Of a DNA stretch of 64,000 bases, positions 1 through 10,048 are shown piece by piece. Source of the stretch: Kiritimatiellales bacterium. GTDB lineage: Bacteria > Verrucomicrobiota > Kiritimatiellia > Kiritimatiellales > Pontiellaceae. Numbering within the stretch: position 1 is the stretch's first letter; every line of letters begins with the position of its first letter. Location of the stretch: the NCBI GenBank assembly GCA_003246265.1, contig QKAU01000042.1, positions 17,276-81,275 of the forward strand. Direction: 5' to 3'. The notes under the pieces are model-generated. The model searched no databases. It saw nothing but the letters and a program-made list of their open reading frames with translations, and was not told the DNA's origin. The position numbers and the translations under genes are program-made.

Positions 1-1
1 G

Positions 2-499
2 CTCAAGAACCTCAGGGCCGGAAAACCGAGCCGGCGCGAGCGCCCCTATTCCGAAGAACAGATCGTCCATCTGCTGCAGATCGGCGCGCTGCTCGACCGC
101 CCGGTGCACGACCTTTCCGGCGGCGAAAAGCAGCGCATCGCGCTCGCGCGCACCCTGCTCTGCAATCCGCGCCTGCTGCTGATGGACGAACCCCTGTCGG
201 CGATGGATGCCCGCCTCAAGGCGCGCATTCTGCCCTTCCTCGACCGCATCCATCGCGGGCTGGGAATCCCGACGCTGATCGTCAGCCACGACCTGACGGA
301 GATCCTGCAGCTCAGCGACCACCTCATCCTGCTCAAGGAGGGTAGCATCGCCGCCCACGGTTCCCTGGACGAGGTAGTGCAGAACGACGAGATGGCGGAG
401 CTCATCCAGGAAAAGGATTTGAACCAGATCATCCGCCACCAGCTCCGTGGCCGCTATGTAGACCCTCCGTCGCACCATGAAAACCGCATACCTTGTTGA
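2..499 (+). CDS. modC: Molybdate ABC transporter ATP-binding protein, 3' part
   Basis: Only the C-terminal 165 codons are present; the gene begins before the window. The visible part has the ABC signature LSGGEKQR, a Walker B strand LLLMDEPL and the H-loop VSHD, in the order of ModC/CysA-type importer ATPases. It hydrolyses ATP to drive molybdate uptake at the inner membrane. The C-terminal TOBE molybdate-binding domain of classical ModC is missing, because the protein stops about 50 residues after the H-loop. Assignment to molybdate rather than sulfate rests partly on the next gene being nifV, with which it overlaps by 23 bp, so the two are probably co-transcribed and coupled. Confidence 0.75.
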   Translation, partial: LKNLRAGKPSRRERPYSEEQIVHLLQIGALLDRPVHDLSGGEKQRIALARTLLCNPRLLLMDEPLSAMDARLKARILPFLDRIHRGLGIPTLIVSHDLTEILQLSDHLILLKEGSIAAHGSLDEVVQNDEMAELIQEKDLNQIIRHQLRGRYVDPPSHHENRIPC

Positions 500-1577
500 T
501 ACCACCCTGCGCGACGGCGAGCAGATGCCCGGCACCGTCTTCACGCGCGAGGAGAAGCTGGCCATCGCCACCGCCCTGGCCAACACCGGCGTCGGCGAGA
601 TCGAAGCCGGCATTCCGGCAATGGGTCCGGCCGAACAGGAGGATATGGCCGCGATCATCGGCCTGGGACTGCCCTGCCGCATCACCGGATGGTGCCGCGC
701 CTCCTTGACCGACCTGGATGCCGCCGCAGCCGCCGGATTGGCGGCCGTGCACCTATCGCTGCCGGTCTCCGGCCACCATTTCCGGGCCCTGGGAAAGGAT
801 GCGGGCTGGGTGTTCCGCACCCTCGAGCAGATCTTGCCCGAAGCCCTGCAGCGTTTTGCATATGTTTCCGTCGGCGCCCAGGATTCGGGGCGGGCCGACC
901 GCGCCCTCCTGTTCGCCTTTGCCCGGCGCGTAGACGAGCTGGGGGCGCACCGGCTGCGCATTGCCGACACCGTGGGCGTGATGAACCCCTTCCAGACCGC
1001 CGAGCTCTTTCGCGACCTGCGCGAGGCCGTGGGGGACATGGAACTCGCCTTCCACGCCCACAACGACCTGGGCATGGCCACCGCCAATACGCTGGCCGCC
1101 TTTCGGGGCGGGGCTTCTGCGGCGGACGTCACGGTGGCCGGCATCGGGGAACGGGCCGGCAACGCGGCCCTCGAACAGGTGGCACTGGCCTGCCCGCAGC
1201 TCGGCGTGCGGACGCACATGCTGACCCCGCTGTGCGATGCGGTACTGAGGGCTGCAGGCATCGAAGCCCCCGTCTGCGCACCGGTGATTGGAAGCAATGT
1301 CTTCAGCCACGAATCGGGTATCCATGTGCACGCCGTGCTGAACCACCGCGAAGCCTACGAACCCTTCAGTGCCGAAGCGATTGGAAGAAGCGATTCCACG
1401 CGCATCGTCCTGGGCCTCCACTCGGGCGAAGCCGCGCTGCGCCATGCCCTGGGAACGCTGAATATCGATCCGGGCAAGGAACCGCTGGGATGGCTGCTCA
1501 ACCGCATCCGGCGGCAGGCGCTGGACACCAAGCAGCCGGTCGGCCTGCACCAGCTCCGGAGACTATACTATGAATGA
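477..1577 (+). CDS. nifV: Homocitrate synthase NifV
   Basis: 366 aa, DRE-TIM metallolyase superfamily. It condenses acetyl-CoA with 2-oxoglutarate to homocitrate, the organic ligand of the nitrogenase FeMo cofactor. The catalytic start DTTLRDGEQ is at residues 8-16, the metal-binding HAHNDLGMA lies mid-protein, and GIGERAGNA and HESGIHVHA follow. The short length, without the long C-terminal regulatory domain of isopropylmalate synthases, fits NifV. The start overlaps the modC end and has no clear Shine-Dalgarno, suggesting translational coupling. Placement between modC and nifA supports a nitrogen-fixation rather than lysine-biosynthesis role. Confidence 0.9.
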   Translation: MKTAYLVDTTLRDGEQMPGTVFTREEKLAIATALANTGVGEIEAGIPAMGPAEQEDMAAIIGLGLPCRITGWCRASLTDLDAAAAAGLAAVHLSLPVSGHHFRALGKDAGWVFRTLEQILPEALQRFAYVSVGAQDSGRADRALLFAFARRVDELGAHRLRIADTVGVMNPFQTAELFRDLREAVGDMELAFHAHNDLGMATANTLAAFRGGASAADVTVAGIGERAGNAALEQVALACPQLGVRTHMLTPLCDAVLRAAGIEAPVCAPVIGSNVFSHESGIHVHAVLNHREAYEPFSAEAIGRSDSTRIVLGLHSGEAALRHALGTLNIDPGKEPLGWLLNRIRRQALDTKQPVGLHQLRRLYYE

Positions 1578-1794
1578 TACCCCTCCCCTCCAGTGCCCCC
1601 ATTGCGGATCGCCCCGGCTCGTTGCATCGCCAGGAAGCCGGCATGTATTCCTCGACCACAAGGGGGATCCGGTTCCGCTGCTGACCGTCAACTTCTGCCT
1701 GGACCGGCCGGTCATGGAGAAGCGGACGGTGCTCTATTCCTGCGGCTGCTCGTGGTCGGGAACCGCGGATGAAACGGGCATGCTCCAGCCCTAG
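1570..1794 (+). CDS. Small zinc-ribbon protein in the nif operon
   Basis: 74 aa, not recognised as a named family. It has an N-terminal CPHC knuckle (Cys9, Cys12) and a C-terminal CGC pair, consistent with one zinc ribbon formed by the two ends of the chain. A Shine-Dalgarno GGAG lies 8-9 nt before the ATG, and the start overlaps the last 8 bp of nifV, so it belongs to the same transcript. It lies directly upstream of nifA. Its role is unknown; it could be a metal-binding accessory of the nif system. There is no signal peptide, so it is cytoplasmic. Confidence 0.7.
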   Translation: MNDTPPLQCPHCGSPRLVASPGSRHVFLDHKGDPVPLLTVNFCLDRPVMEKRTVLYSCGCSWSGTADETGMLQP

Positions 1795-1911
1795 CGACGC
1801 GGCACCCCCCTGCCGGTGGTACGGTTCGTGCAACCATGGGCCCAACGGCCCAGAGATGGCGCCAATAGATGGACATTATTGTAAACATGCACCCGGAACG
1901 GTCCGCACCAC

Positions 1912-3498
<1,587 letters not shown>

Positions 3499-3528
3499 GC
3501 CCTGCGTTGCGAACCCGCACATTTCTCC

Positions 3529-3557
3529 TGTCGGACCGAGGGGTTTCGTGCTTTAGT
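3529..3557 (+). promoter_or_regulatory. Putative leaderless promoter of vsr
   Basis: A -10 like TTTAGT at 3552-3557 ends 6 nt before the vsr ATG at 3564. A weak -35 (TGTCGG, 3529-3534) is 17 bp upstream. There is no Shine-Dalgarno, and the predicted transcript would start at or next to the ATG. Confidence 0.4.
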
Positions 3558-3563
3558 CGGCAC

Positions 3564-4076
3564 ATGGACACCCTGGCGCCAGAGGAGCGATCGAAGCTGA
3601 TGGGCAGGATCCGGGGAAAGAATACCCGGCCGGAGATGCTGGTGCGGTCGATGCTGCATAGGGCGGGCTATCGATTCAGCCTCCATCGCGCCAACCTGCC
3701 GGGCAAGCCCGACATCGTCCTGCGCAAATACAAGACCATCGTCTTCGTGCACGGCTGTTTCTGGCACCGCCACAAAGGCTGCAAGGTCGCCACGACCCCC
3801 AAGAGCAATGTCGAGTTCTGGAAGGAAAAATTCGCGCGCAACGTCGCCAACGACCGCAAGCATCGCCGCGCCTTGCGGCGGCTCGGATGGAAGGTCGTCA
3901 CCGTCTGGGAATGCGAGCTCAGGCAGCCCGACAAGGTGCTCGCGCGGCTGGCGCGGGAACTGGCGCCGGAGCAGGCGCGCAACACCATCCGCTATCCAGC
4001 CTCCGGTGGCGCACCGCTGCCCATGGCGGCGGAGCAGCGAACAAGGTATGGAGCGAAACGGAAAACAGATGGCTGA
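3564..4076 (+). CDS. vsr: Very short patch repair endonuclease Vsr
   Basis: 170 aa. Vsr nicks DNA 5' of the T in T:G mismatches that arise from deamination of 5-methylcytosine. The family core is clear: RSKLMGRIRGKNTRPE, then LPGKPDIVLRKYK carrying the catalytic Asp, then the zinc-site region VHGCFWHRHKGCK, and finally WKVVTVWECEL. The tail of about 25 residues after the core is longer than usual. Vsr normally accompanies a Dcm-type cytosine methylase; none is next to it here. The ATG at 3564 is chosen because the family core begins directly after it; the frame is open further upstream but that part is antisense or intergenic. Confidence 0.85.
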   Translation: MDTLAPEERSKLMGRIRGKNTRPEMLVRSMLHRAGYRFSLHRANLPGKPDIVLRKYKTIVFVHGCFWHRHKGCKVATTPKSNVEFWKEKFARNVANDRKHRRALRRLGWKVVTVWECELRQPDKVLARLARELAPEQARNTIRYPASGGAPLPMAAEQRTRYGAKRKTDG

Positions 4077-4785
4077 GATCCTCTTCCATTCCATCGGCAC
4101 GATCCATTCGTGCTATGGCGAAAAGTTCGGCATTCCGCGCCAGCCGGGCCTGGTCAAATACGCCACGGCCACGCTGGAGCTGCTGCCGCCGTACAACATG
4201 CCCGATGCCGTGCGCGGCCTGGAGGCGTTCACGCACATCTGGGTGCTGTTCCTCTTCCACGCCACGGCGCGGGACGAATGGAAGGCCACCGTGCGCCCCC
4301 CGCGCCTCGGCGGCAACGAGCGGGTCGGCGTCTTTGCTTCGCGCTCGAACTTCCGTCCCAACCCCATCGGCCTTTCGGTCGTGGAGCTGATGGCCATGGA
4401 GGGTACGCGGCTCGTAGTGAGAGGAGGCGATTTTCTCGATGGCACGCCGGTGCTCGATATCAAGCCCTACATTCCCTACGTGGATTCCGTTCCAAGCGCA
4501 CATGGGGCATTTGCCGACGCGGCGCCACAGCCGGACCTGGCCGTATCCTTCGCGCCTGAAGCCGAACAGGCGGTCGCGGCATTGGAATCCGCCTCTCGGC
4601 CAGCGCTGCGCCAACTGGTTGCAGACATGCTTTCCTACAACCCCCGCCCCGCCTACCAGGGCGACGAGCCGGAGCGGATCTATGGGACGCGCGTCTACGA
4701 TTTGGAGGTCCGCTGGACCCAGCGCGCCGGCGAGATCCTCGTGGTCGAGGTCAAGGAGCAAACGGGCAACCCTGGAACCTCGTAG
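4069..4785 (+). CDS. trmO: tRNA N6-threonylcarbamoyladenosine(37)-N6-methyltransferase TrmO
   Basis: 238 aa, close to the usual 235. TrmO methylates t6A37 of some threonine tRNAs using SAM. It has the UPF0066 beta-barrel core: start FHSIGTIHS, then GLEAFTHIWVLFLFH, the signature SNFRPNPIGLS and LDGTPVLDIKPYIPY, followed by the C-terminal YNPRPAYQ segment. The start overlaps the vsr end by 8 bp. An alternative in-frame ATG at 4048 would add seven residues; neither has a good Shine-Dalgarno, so translational coupling to vsr is likely. Confidence 0.85.
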   Translation: MAEILFHSIGTIHSCYGEKFGIPRQPGLVKYATATLELLPPYNMPDAVRGLEAFTHIWVLFLFHATARDEWKATVRPPRLGGNERVGVFASRSNFRPNPIGLSVVELMAMEGTRLVVRGGDFLDGTPVLDIKPYIPYVDSVPSAHGAFADAAPQPDLAVSFAPEAEQAVAALESASRPALRQLVADMLSYNPRPAYQGDEPERIYGTRVYDLEVRWTQRAGEILVVEVKEQTGNPGTS

Positions 4786-4895
4786 GAAGTGCCTTGGGAT
4801 ATGTTGTTTTCGCGAAGCACGTCGGCCACGGGGATGCCGGACTCGGCCTGCTGGAGGATGCGGATGATCTGCTCCTCGGCGCGTCGTCCCTTCAT
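4786..4895 (-). pseudogene. Truncated IS3-family transposase OrfA remnant
   Basis: The first 34 or so codons read as an IS3-family OrfA N-terminus: EEQIIRILQQAESGIPVADV, then RENNISQGT, which is helix-turn-helix 1 of the family. A Shine-Dalgarno GGAG lies 8 nt before the ATG at 4895. Homology breaks at about 4790, where the frame runs antisense into trmO, so the rest of OrfA and all of OrfB are gone. It marks an old insertion that was deleted immediately after the trmO stop. Confidence 0.7.
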
Positions 4896-5073
4896 GGTGA
4901 GTTCTCCTTGCTGGTTGTTTACCACGAAGAACTCTCATATGAAGCCGTCCAGTTTTATGGGCTTAGGTCAGGCGTCGCGACCAGGTTGGGGGAGTATTCG
5001 ATCATCGAATTCCATCCTTGCACTGCAACCCGTTCAAGTATAGGGATTAATTTTTCGCAATCGAGGTGTCACA

Positions 5074-5505
5074 GTGACCTGTGCCCATACTACCCGACGC
5101 AATAGAGCACTCACTGTTGCATTCCTAACGGGTTGCGGATTGGCAGCCACTGGAGCCGGACTCCTTGGGATCGCGGACAACGTACCGGGAATCCTTTGCG
5201 CATATGCAGCATCCACAGCGCTCGTCCTTGCCTTTGCCTACCCATGGCGCACACCGAAAAGGTACGCTCTCCTGCTCCTGGGATCGATATCGTGCTTCCT
5301 TATCGCCGGAATCCTGCACAATGTCCTTCATGGCGGTGCAGCAAGCATGCAAGGAGCCCCGATGTTTTCCAAGGTTTTGGAGGGCTTTGGCGTCGTCGCC
5401 TTTCTGTTGGCAGTGCTGGTATGCCCCCCAGCCTTCCTTGTCGGTCTAGTCGGATCGGTCGCAATGCTTGTTCGTAAACATCGTCACCCCGGACGTGATG
5501 GCTGA
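5074..5505 (+). CDS. Small multi-pass membrane protein, unknown
   Basis: 143 aa. Four hydrophobic segments are visible, at about residues 13-33, 38-55, 63-83 and 104-133, with a basic C-terminal tail (RKHRHPGR), so an inner-membrane protein with a cytoplasmic tail is likely. The start is GTG with GAGG 7 nt upstream. No family was recognised. It sits between an IS3 remnant and a low-GC orphan gene and is not part of an evident operon, which suggests an accessory gene. Confidence 0.55.
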   Translation: MTCAHTTRRNRALTVAFLTGCGLAATGAGLLGIADNVPGILCAYAASTALVLAFAYPWRTPKRYALLLLGSISCFLIAGILHNVLHGGAASMQGAPMFSKVLEGFGVVAFLLAVLVCPPAFLVGLVGSVAMLVRKHRHPGRDG

Positions 5506-5678
5506 ATTCACACCGTTCCGAGTCGCCCTGCAATGCGCTGGAAGCCTTCGATAGGTTGGTTTGGATGGGCCAAATACCGCCCCACACCCATGATTTGAGG
5601 GAAAACGGGGTCATCCAGTAAACCGGACCGGGGCTGTGCGCGTGTCTACCAGAGGGGATGGACCACCGACGTCAGCGA
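5506..5678. other. Intergenic stretch between convergent orphan genes
   Basis: No gene, tRNA or clear terminator was seen. Together with 4896-5073 it belongs to the scarred patch around the IS3 remnant. Confidence 0.4.
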
Positions 5679-6227
5679 TTACTTTTTCCGGTTCTTGCCT
5701 CCCTTGCGAGAGGGAGTGTAGTCAACGGATCCGTATTTGCTGATTTTTCTAAGCGACATCCTGTATTTGCTGGGGTTCGTTGATGAATCACTTTCAGAGT
5801 TGGTGAACGTACCTATGCGGGATTGCTCATCGGTATTGTAATTGAATGCCTTCACAGTCGTACTGCCAATACTGCCCTTGGTGATGATGAACTCCAAATC
5901 CTCAGTCTGTTTTTTCAGATAGACGATAAACTCCACCTCGATCGCCGTGTCATCATAAGGTTGCCCGTTGATGTTAAGCCCGTTGATCCTTATCAGGTGC
6001 TGGTCTTTTTTCGGCTCGATAATCGTTGCTTCAGCAACATGCCAATCCTTATCCCATGGCGGAAGAATCTCGATATGACTCCAATCAGAGTCCGTCTCGA
6101 CAACCAAGCGGACGGGATAGTAATCCCCTTCGCCACCAGCTGCAGACTGCAGGGAAGCAAAACAGGTGAAAAACGCAGGCATCAGGTACATGACTAATGT
6201 CTTGGCCTTTGGATGGGCAGTGTTCAT
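5679..6227 (-). CDS. Exported protein of unknown function, low GC
   Basis: 182 aa. The start at 6227 is fixed by AAGGAG 7 nt upstream and by a signal peptide (positively charged HPKAK, then hydrophobic VMYLMPAFFTCFASLQ, cleavage near SAAG). The mature part looks beta-rich (repeated V/I-x-V strands such as AIEVEFIVYL) and ends in a very basic tail (SRKGGKNRKK). Codon use and base composition are clearly more AT-rich than in neighbours, so recent acquisition is likely. No domain was recognised. Confidence 0.6.
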   Translation of the reverse strand: MNTAHPKAKTLVMYLMPAFFTCFASLQSAAGGEGDYYPVRLVVETDSDWSHIEILPPWDKDWHVAEATIIEPKKDQHLIRINGLNINGQPYDDTAIEVEFIVYLKKQTEDLEFIITKGSIGSTTVKAFNYNTDEQSRIGTFTNSESDSSTNPSKYRMSLRKISKYGSVDYTPSRKGGKNRKK

Positions 6228-6300
6228 TTCATTCTCCTTCCGACACTCGATTACGCCATCATCGTTATACCCATCTGCATTTCCCCCACCCCCCGGACGG

Positions 6301-7014
6301 TTAGTAGAACCGGTGCGGGCGCGTGGGCATGCAGCGGTTGCACTCTTCGTCGAAGGTCTTCCCGATCGGCACATGCCGCAGGCTGTCGAGGTGGCCGTAG
6401 AGGTTTTCGTCCGTCGTCTGGTAGCCGACGACCTCCCCCCTCGGATCGGTGACGACGATCAGGTAGCCGCCATACTTGGTGCCGCCCTTGTAGCCGCCGA
6501 TGACATATTCCATCAACTGGACGGTATTGCACTGGAGCTCGAACGAACTTCCGCTACCTTCCTCCAGGAGGAAGCTGCCTTGCTGGTAATCGAGCAGGAT
6601 CTGCTTGCCCCCGTAGATCTCCTCGCCGATCAGGAACACCTCCGCCAGCAACTGCTGGCCGTAGGGCCGGGTGGAGGTTTGCCGGATCCGCGCCTTGCAG
6701 TGGTAGTAGAAGGCCCGCGGCAAGGGACTGAGGCTGTAGGGGAAGATGCGCTGTTCGGAGACCTTGGAAAAATCCAGCTGCAAGGTAGGGGGTTGCTGGA
6801 GATCGACATAGCCGGCATCCTCTGCCGAGAGCCGGTCGAGGGGAACCTTGATGGTCCTGCCCTGGTCGTTCCTCAGCGAAACGTCGCCCCCGATCAGCGC
6901 CACGAATTCGGCCTGGATCACACGGCCATCCTCCAGGGTCCAATCGCGGAACTCGGCGCGCGCGATTCCGCAAACCCACGCCACCGCCACCATGATGCCC
7001 AGCCTTTTGCCCAT
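6301..7014 (-). CDS. Exported SHD1-domain protein
   Basis: 237 aa. N-terminal signal peptide (MGKRLGIMVAVAWVCGIARA). Residues of about 22-70 match the SHD1-like fold often seen in exported PVC proteins: RDWTLEDGRVIQAEFV, then a strand-turn-strand, then VPLDRLSAEDAGYV. The C-terminal 150 residues are not recognised. The gene starts 9 nt after the stop of the upstream membrane-anchored protein gene, so the two are probably one operon. The function is probably structural or substrate binding in the periplasm or at the cell surface (inference). Confidence 0.65.
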   Translation of the reverse strand: MGKRLGIMVAVAWVCGIARAEFRDWTLEDGRVIQAEFVALIGGDVSLRNDQGRTIKVPLDRLSAEDAGYVDLQQPPTLQLDFSKVSEQRIFPYSLSPLPRAFYYHCKARIRQTSTRPYGQQLLAEVFLIGEEIYGGKQILLDYQQGSFLLEEGSGSSFELQCNTVQLMEYVIGGYKGGTKYGGYLIVVTDPRGEVVGYQTTDENLYGHLDSLRHVPIGKTFDEECNRCMPTRPHRFY

Positions 7015-7023
7015 AGCCTGCCC

Positions 7024-8118
7024 CTAGAAGTCCCTGAACACGGGCCCGTTGGTCAACGTGCACTCCCCCTCGGGAAGGTGCTTGTAGATCTCCTCGAGCA
7101 TATCCAGGGAAAAATCCTCGGTCTTGAATGCGGGAAGAAGCGGTCCACCCTGGCGGGTCTGCGGATATTCCTCCCCATCCACCTCCACCAGCAGCATGGC
7201 CGACATGTCCCCGCTTCGCCACTCTCCGAACAGGACCTCCATCTCGACCGGCTCGCCGGCCTTCAGCTCGATCCAGTCGCCGACGTGCATCGTCTGGTTC
7301 CCCAGGTAGAACTTGCCGGAATCGGCGCTCGAGGTCTGCCACCAGTCGAAGAAGGGCCGATGGAAGTCCCAGCAGTTGATGAGGACGTCGCGCCCGTCGA
7401 CCCGCACAAAGACGTAGGCATCCCCCACCCCCCAGAAGCGGAACCGGATGTCCTCCTTGTAGACCAGCTTGCCTCGGTAGAGCAGAAAGAAGTAGTAGCT
7501 CTCGGTTTCCGGCGCGCCAAACGCGTCGGGCGCCAGCGGGGAAACGATCGGGGGAATCATGAAGTGGGTGGTGTAGAGCTTTTGGGGCGACTGGTAGTAT
7601 TTGGCGATCTTGCGCCGGTTCCAGCCGTTCACCACAAAATCGCGCAACACCTCGCGGCACTGGTGCTGGTCCATGGGGGCCACGCCGCCGCGGCGGTCGC
7701 GCTTCAGGTCGTAGAAGGCTCCTTCGAAATCGTTGCCGATCGTCTTCATCCCGCCGAAGACGGTGATGGAACCGATGTCGGGCGCCAGTTCGACACCGGA
7801 GAGATCCGCACCGATCGATTCGGCCATGCTGCCCAGCTCCGGCAGGTCGATGGTCGGCATGTTGGACTTCCTGACCTTGGAGACGATGCGGTTCGACGCC
7901 TTGGGCCGGGTCGTTTTCCGGGCCTGGACCTTCGGCTTCTTCAGCTTCATCTTGGGCCGCTCGACCGGTTTGGGGGCAACGAACTTCGATTCGGGTTCGT
8001 CCACAACGGAGAAGATCACGAACACCCCGGCCAGGAAAAAGGCGGCGGCATGCACCAGGATGCTGATCATCAACCCGCTGCGCGTCCCCTTCGCAGTTCT
8101 CCTGGGTTTTTTCGCCAT
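7024..8118 (-). CDS. TonB-like membrane-anchored protein with C-terminal beta domain
   Basis: 364 aa from the ATG at 8118, which has GGAG 9 nt upstream; a start 33 bp upstream is also open. One N-terminal transmembrane helix (about residues 16-38) is followed by a Lys/Pro-rich linker (KPVERPKMKLKKPKVQARK) like that of TonB, then a folded C-terminal region with DAYVFVRVDGRDVL that resembles the PA14/discoidin-like sugar-binding sandwich. No TonB C-terminal box is evident. It is probably anchored in the inner membrane with the bulk in the periplasm. It is first gene of a two-gene operon with the SHD1 protein. Confidence 0.6.
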   Translation of the reverse strand: MAKKPRRTAKGTRSGLMISILVHAAAFFLAGVFVIFSVVDEPESKFVAPKPVERPKMKLKKPKVQARKTTRPKASNRIVSKVRKSNMPTIDLPELGSMAESIGADLSGVELAPDIGSITVFGGMKTIGNDFEGAFYDLKRDRRGGVAPMDQHQCREVLRDFVVNGWNRRKIAKYYQSPQKLYTTHFMIPPIVSPLAPDAFGAPETESYYFFLLYRGKLVYKEDIRFRFWGVGDAYVFVRVDGRDVLINCWDFHRPFFDWWQTSSADSGKFYLGNQTMHVGDWIELKAGEPVEMEVLFGEWRSGDMSAMLLVEVDGEEYPQTRQGGPLLPAFKTEDFSLDMLEEIYKHLPEGECTLTNGPVFRDF

Positions 8119-8260
8119 TGCACCGTCTCCCCATCCACCCGCCAGGGCCATACCTGACGATCACCTGTCCATCGTTTACTCCAGCATTCACATCCCTGCA
8201 AGCCCCAATCCGGCCGTGAGCCTAGCTGCATGCCCGTCCCCGCCAAAATCGGGCCGCCTT

Positions 8261-8292
8261 TTGCTTTCAAATGCGCATCGGCATTCTACAAT
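8261..8292 (+). promoter_or_regulatory. Putative leaderless promoter
   Basis: A -10 TACAAT at 8287-8292 ends 7 nt before the ATG at 8300. A possible -35 TTGCTT at 8261-8266 has a long 20-bp spacer; TTTCAA at 8265-8270 would give 16 bp. Confidence 0.4.
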
Positions 8293-8299
8293 GCGGAGC

Positions 8300-10027
8300 A
8301 TGAACACGTTTCCCGACATTCCGGAAGGCCAGCTCGAAAAGTATTCCTCCGCCATCTCCCTCTCCGACATGGAGATCTTCGTCTTCCCCGAACTGCTCTA
8401 CAGCCTCGTGCTGGCCAACATCATGTCGCCGCGCATCTGGGCATGGAAGGAGCACGACTGGTTCCGCAGGCTCGACACCATGTCGCCCTACAAAAAGATC
8501 CAGCGGCTCAAGCAGTTCATCATCGACCACTACGAGTTCAACCTCGACCTCGACACCTGGGGCCTAACCACCAAGGAGGCCGAAATCGCCCGCTTCGCCC
8601 CCTACATGGACGAGAAGACCATCGGCCAGAGCAACGCGCTCTTCGGCTACGAGGGCGACAAGCACTACTTCTCGCTCGACATCCGCAAGCACTTTGGCCT
8701 CGACAAGTACAACTCCAACGTCATCCCCTACTGGAAGACCGAGACGCTGGAGGCGATGGATGCCTTCCGCTTCAAGGCGAACTACCGCGAAGGGGCCGGT
8801 GAATGCGTCTCGCTCTCCACCCTCTACGCCGCCGCGCTCTTCATCGTCTGCGACATCCCCCTCGAGGAGATCTTCCTGCTAGCCACGCCGCTGCACTCGC
8901 AGAACTTCGTCAACGTCCAGGACGGCGTCCTCACCAACAACCGCCGGCTCGTCACCAAAAACATGTGGTTCAACGGCACCGACCTCACCGCGAAGGCCCA
9001 GCGCGCCCTGCGCCACGAACAGGTGACCATCGTGGCCAACAACACCGGCTTCATCCACGCCGTCTATCCCGAAGCCACCATCGAGCCCGCCAGCTTCGAC
9101 CGCTTCCGTGAAAAGCTGGACGCCTTCACCACCACCGAAATCACCTTCGAGGTCCTTTCCAACTTCCTGCGCGACCGGTCCGAATACCAGAAATGCTTCC
9201 AGATCAAATATGTCCGGCACGGGAAGGCGCAATACCTGCCGATCGAGCGCGCCTATGCCTACGAGCACGGCTCCCCCTACAAGGTTTCCGACGACGCCAC
9301 CCGCGACAAGCTGCTCGAGGAGATCGACGAATACGACTTCTACACCGATCCGATCCCGCACCGCATCCAGCTCAACAAGCTGGCGGACTACCTCCGGAAC
9401 AACCCCATCTCCCACTTCGACCAGGAGAGCATGACCGGCCTCGCCAACCGGATCGACTGTACCAACGACATGACCCGCAAGATGTCCGTCATCGAGGGGC
9501 TGGTCGACTTCGTGCACCTGGACCCCGAGTTGCCGGCCGCCGGCGGGAAGCGCTTTGGCGGGCCGGGCCCGATCGCCATCGGCCCGGGCATGCAGCGCGA
9601 CGAAATCATCGCCTACCTGCGCTCCATCCGCGCCACCCACCCGGTCGCCGACCTCGCCTTCTACGCGAGCCGCGATCTCTCCACAACCGATTGGCGTCCT
9701 TTCCTCAAGGCGGCGCTGGAACGCAATCCCGTCATCGTCGAAGCCACGAAAAGCCTATCCGACGAGGAGCTGCTCCGGACGGTGGAGACCCTGCCCGACG
9801 AATCGATCTACGACGGTTCGCGCATCGCCCAGCCCGACGAAGTCTGGAACTTCCAGCGCGGCGACGGGATCGAGCGCGCCATCGCGGTCGCGAACGTATG
9901 GCGCGCGCGTCATCCCGATGCGGCCATCGAGCTGGCTTCGGATGGTGCGGAGGTGGCGTTGCATCTCGATGGGCTCATCGTGCGGTACTCGACCGCCAAG
10001 GGGCTGGACAAGCGCTTGACCCTCTAG
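8300..10027 (+). CDS. Conserved hypothetical protein with transglutaminase-like core
   Basis: 575 aa, cytosolic (no signal peptide). Residues of about 160-210 read YREGAGECVSLSTLYAAALF, then LLATPLHSQNFV, a Cys...His arrangement like the transglutaminase/cysteine protease core; the third catalytic residue is not obvious. The remaining sequence is alpha-helical and acidic and was not recognised. ATG 8300 is preferred over 8291 because a TACAAT -10 overlaps the latter, giving a leaderless message starting at 8299-8300. It stands alone between divergent exported-protein operons. Confidence 0.6.
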   Translation: MNTFPDIPEGQLEKYSSAISLSDMEIFVFPELLYSLVLANIMSPRIWAWKEHDWFRRLDTMSPYKKIQRLKQFIIDHYEFNLDLDTWGLTTKEAEIARFAPYMDEKTIGQSNALFGYEGDKHYFSLDIRKHFGLDKYNSNVIPYWKTETLEAMDAFRFKANYREGAGECVSLSTLYAAALFIVCDIPLEEIFLLATPLHSQNFVNVQDGVLTNNRRLVTKNMWFNGTDLTAKAQRALRHEQVTIVANNTGFIHAVYPEATIEPASFDRFREKLDAFTTTEITFEVLSNFLRDRSEYQKCFQIKYVRHGKAQYLPIERAYAYEHGSPYKVSDDATRDKLLEEIDEYDFYTDPIPHRIQLNKLADYLRNNPISHFDQESMTGLANRIDCTNDMTRKMSVIEGLVDFVHLDPELPAAGGKRFGGPGPIAIGPGMQRDEIIAYLRSIRATHPVADLAFYASRDLSTTDWRPFLKAALERNPVIVEATKSLSDEELLRTVETLPDESIYDGSRIAQPDEVWNFQRGDGIERAIAVANVWRARHPDAAIELASDGAEVALHLDGLIVRYSTAKGLDKRLTL

Positions 10028-10048
10028 CCAAGTCCGGGGCAATACGCC

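Noticed and set aside
1795..1911. Possible sigma-54 box (GGCAC...TGCC at 1801-1814) before nifA
   Set aside because: The distance between GG and GC is one base short of the invariant 10-bp spacing.
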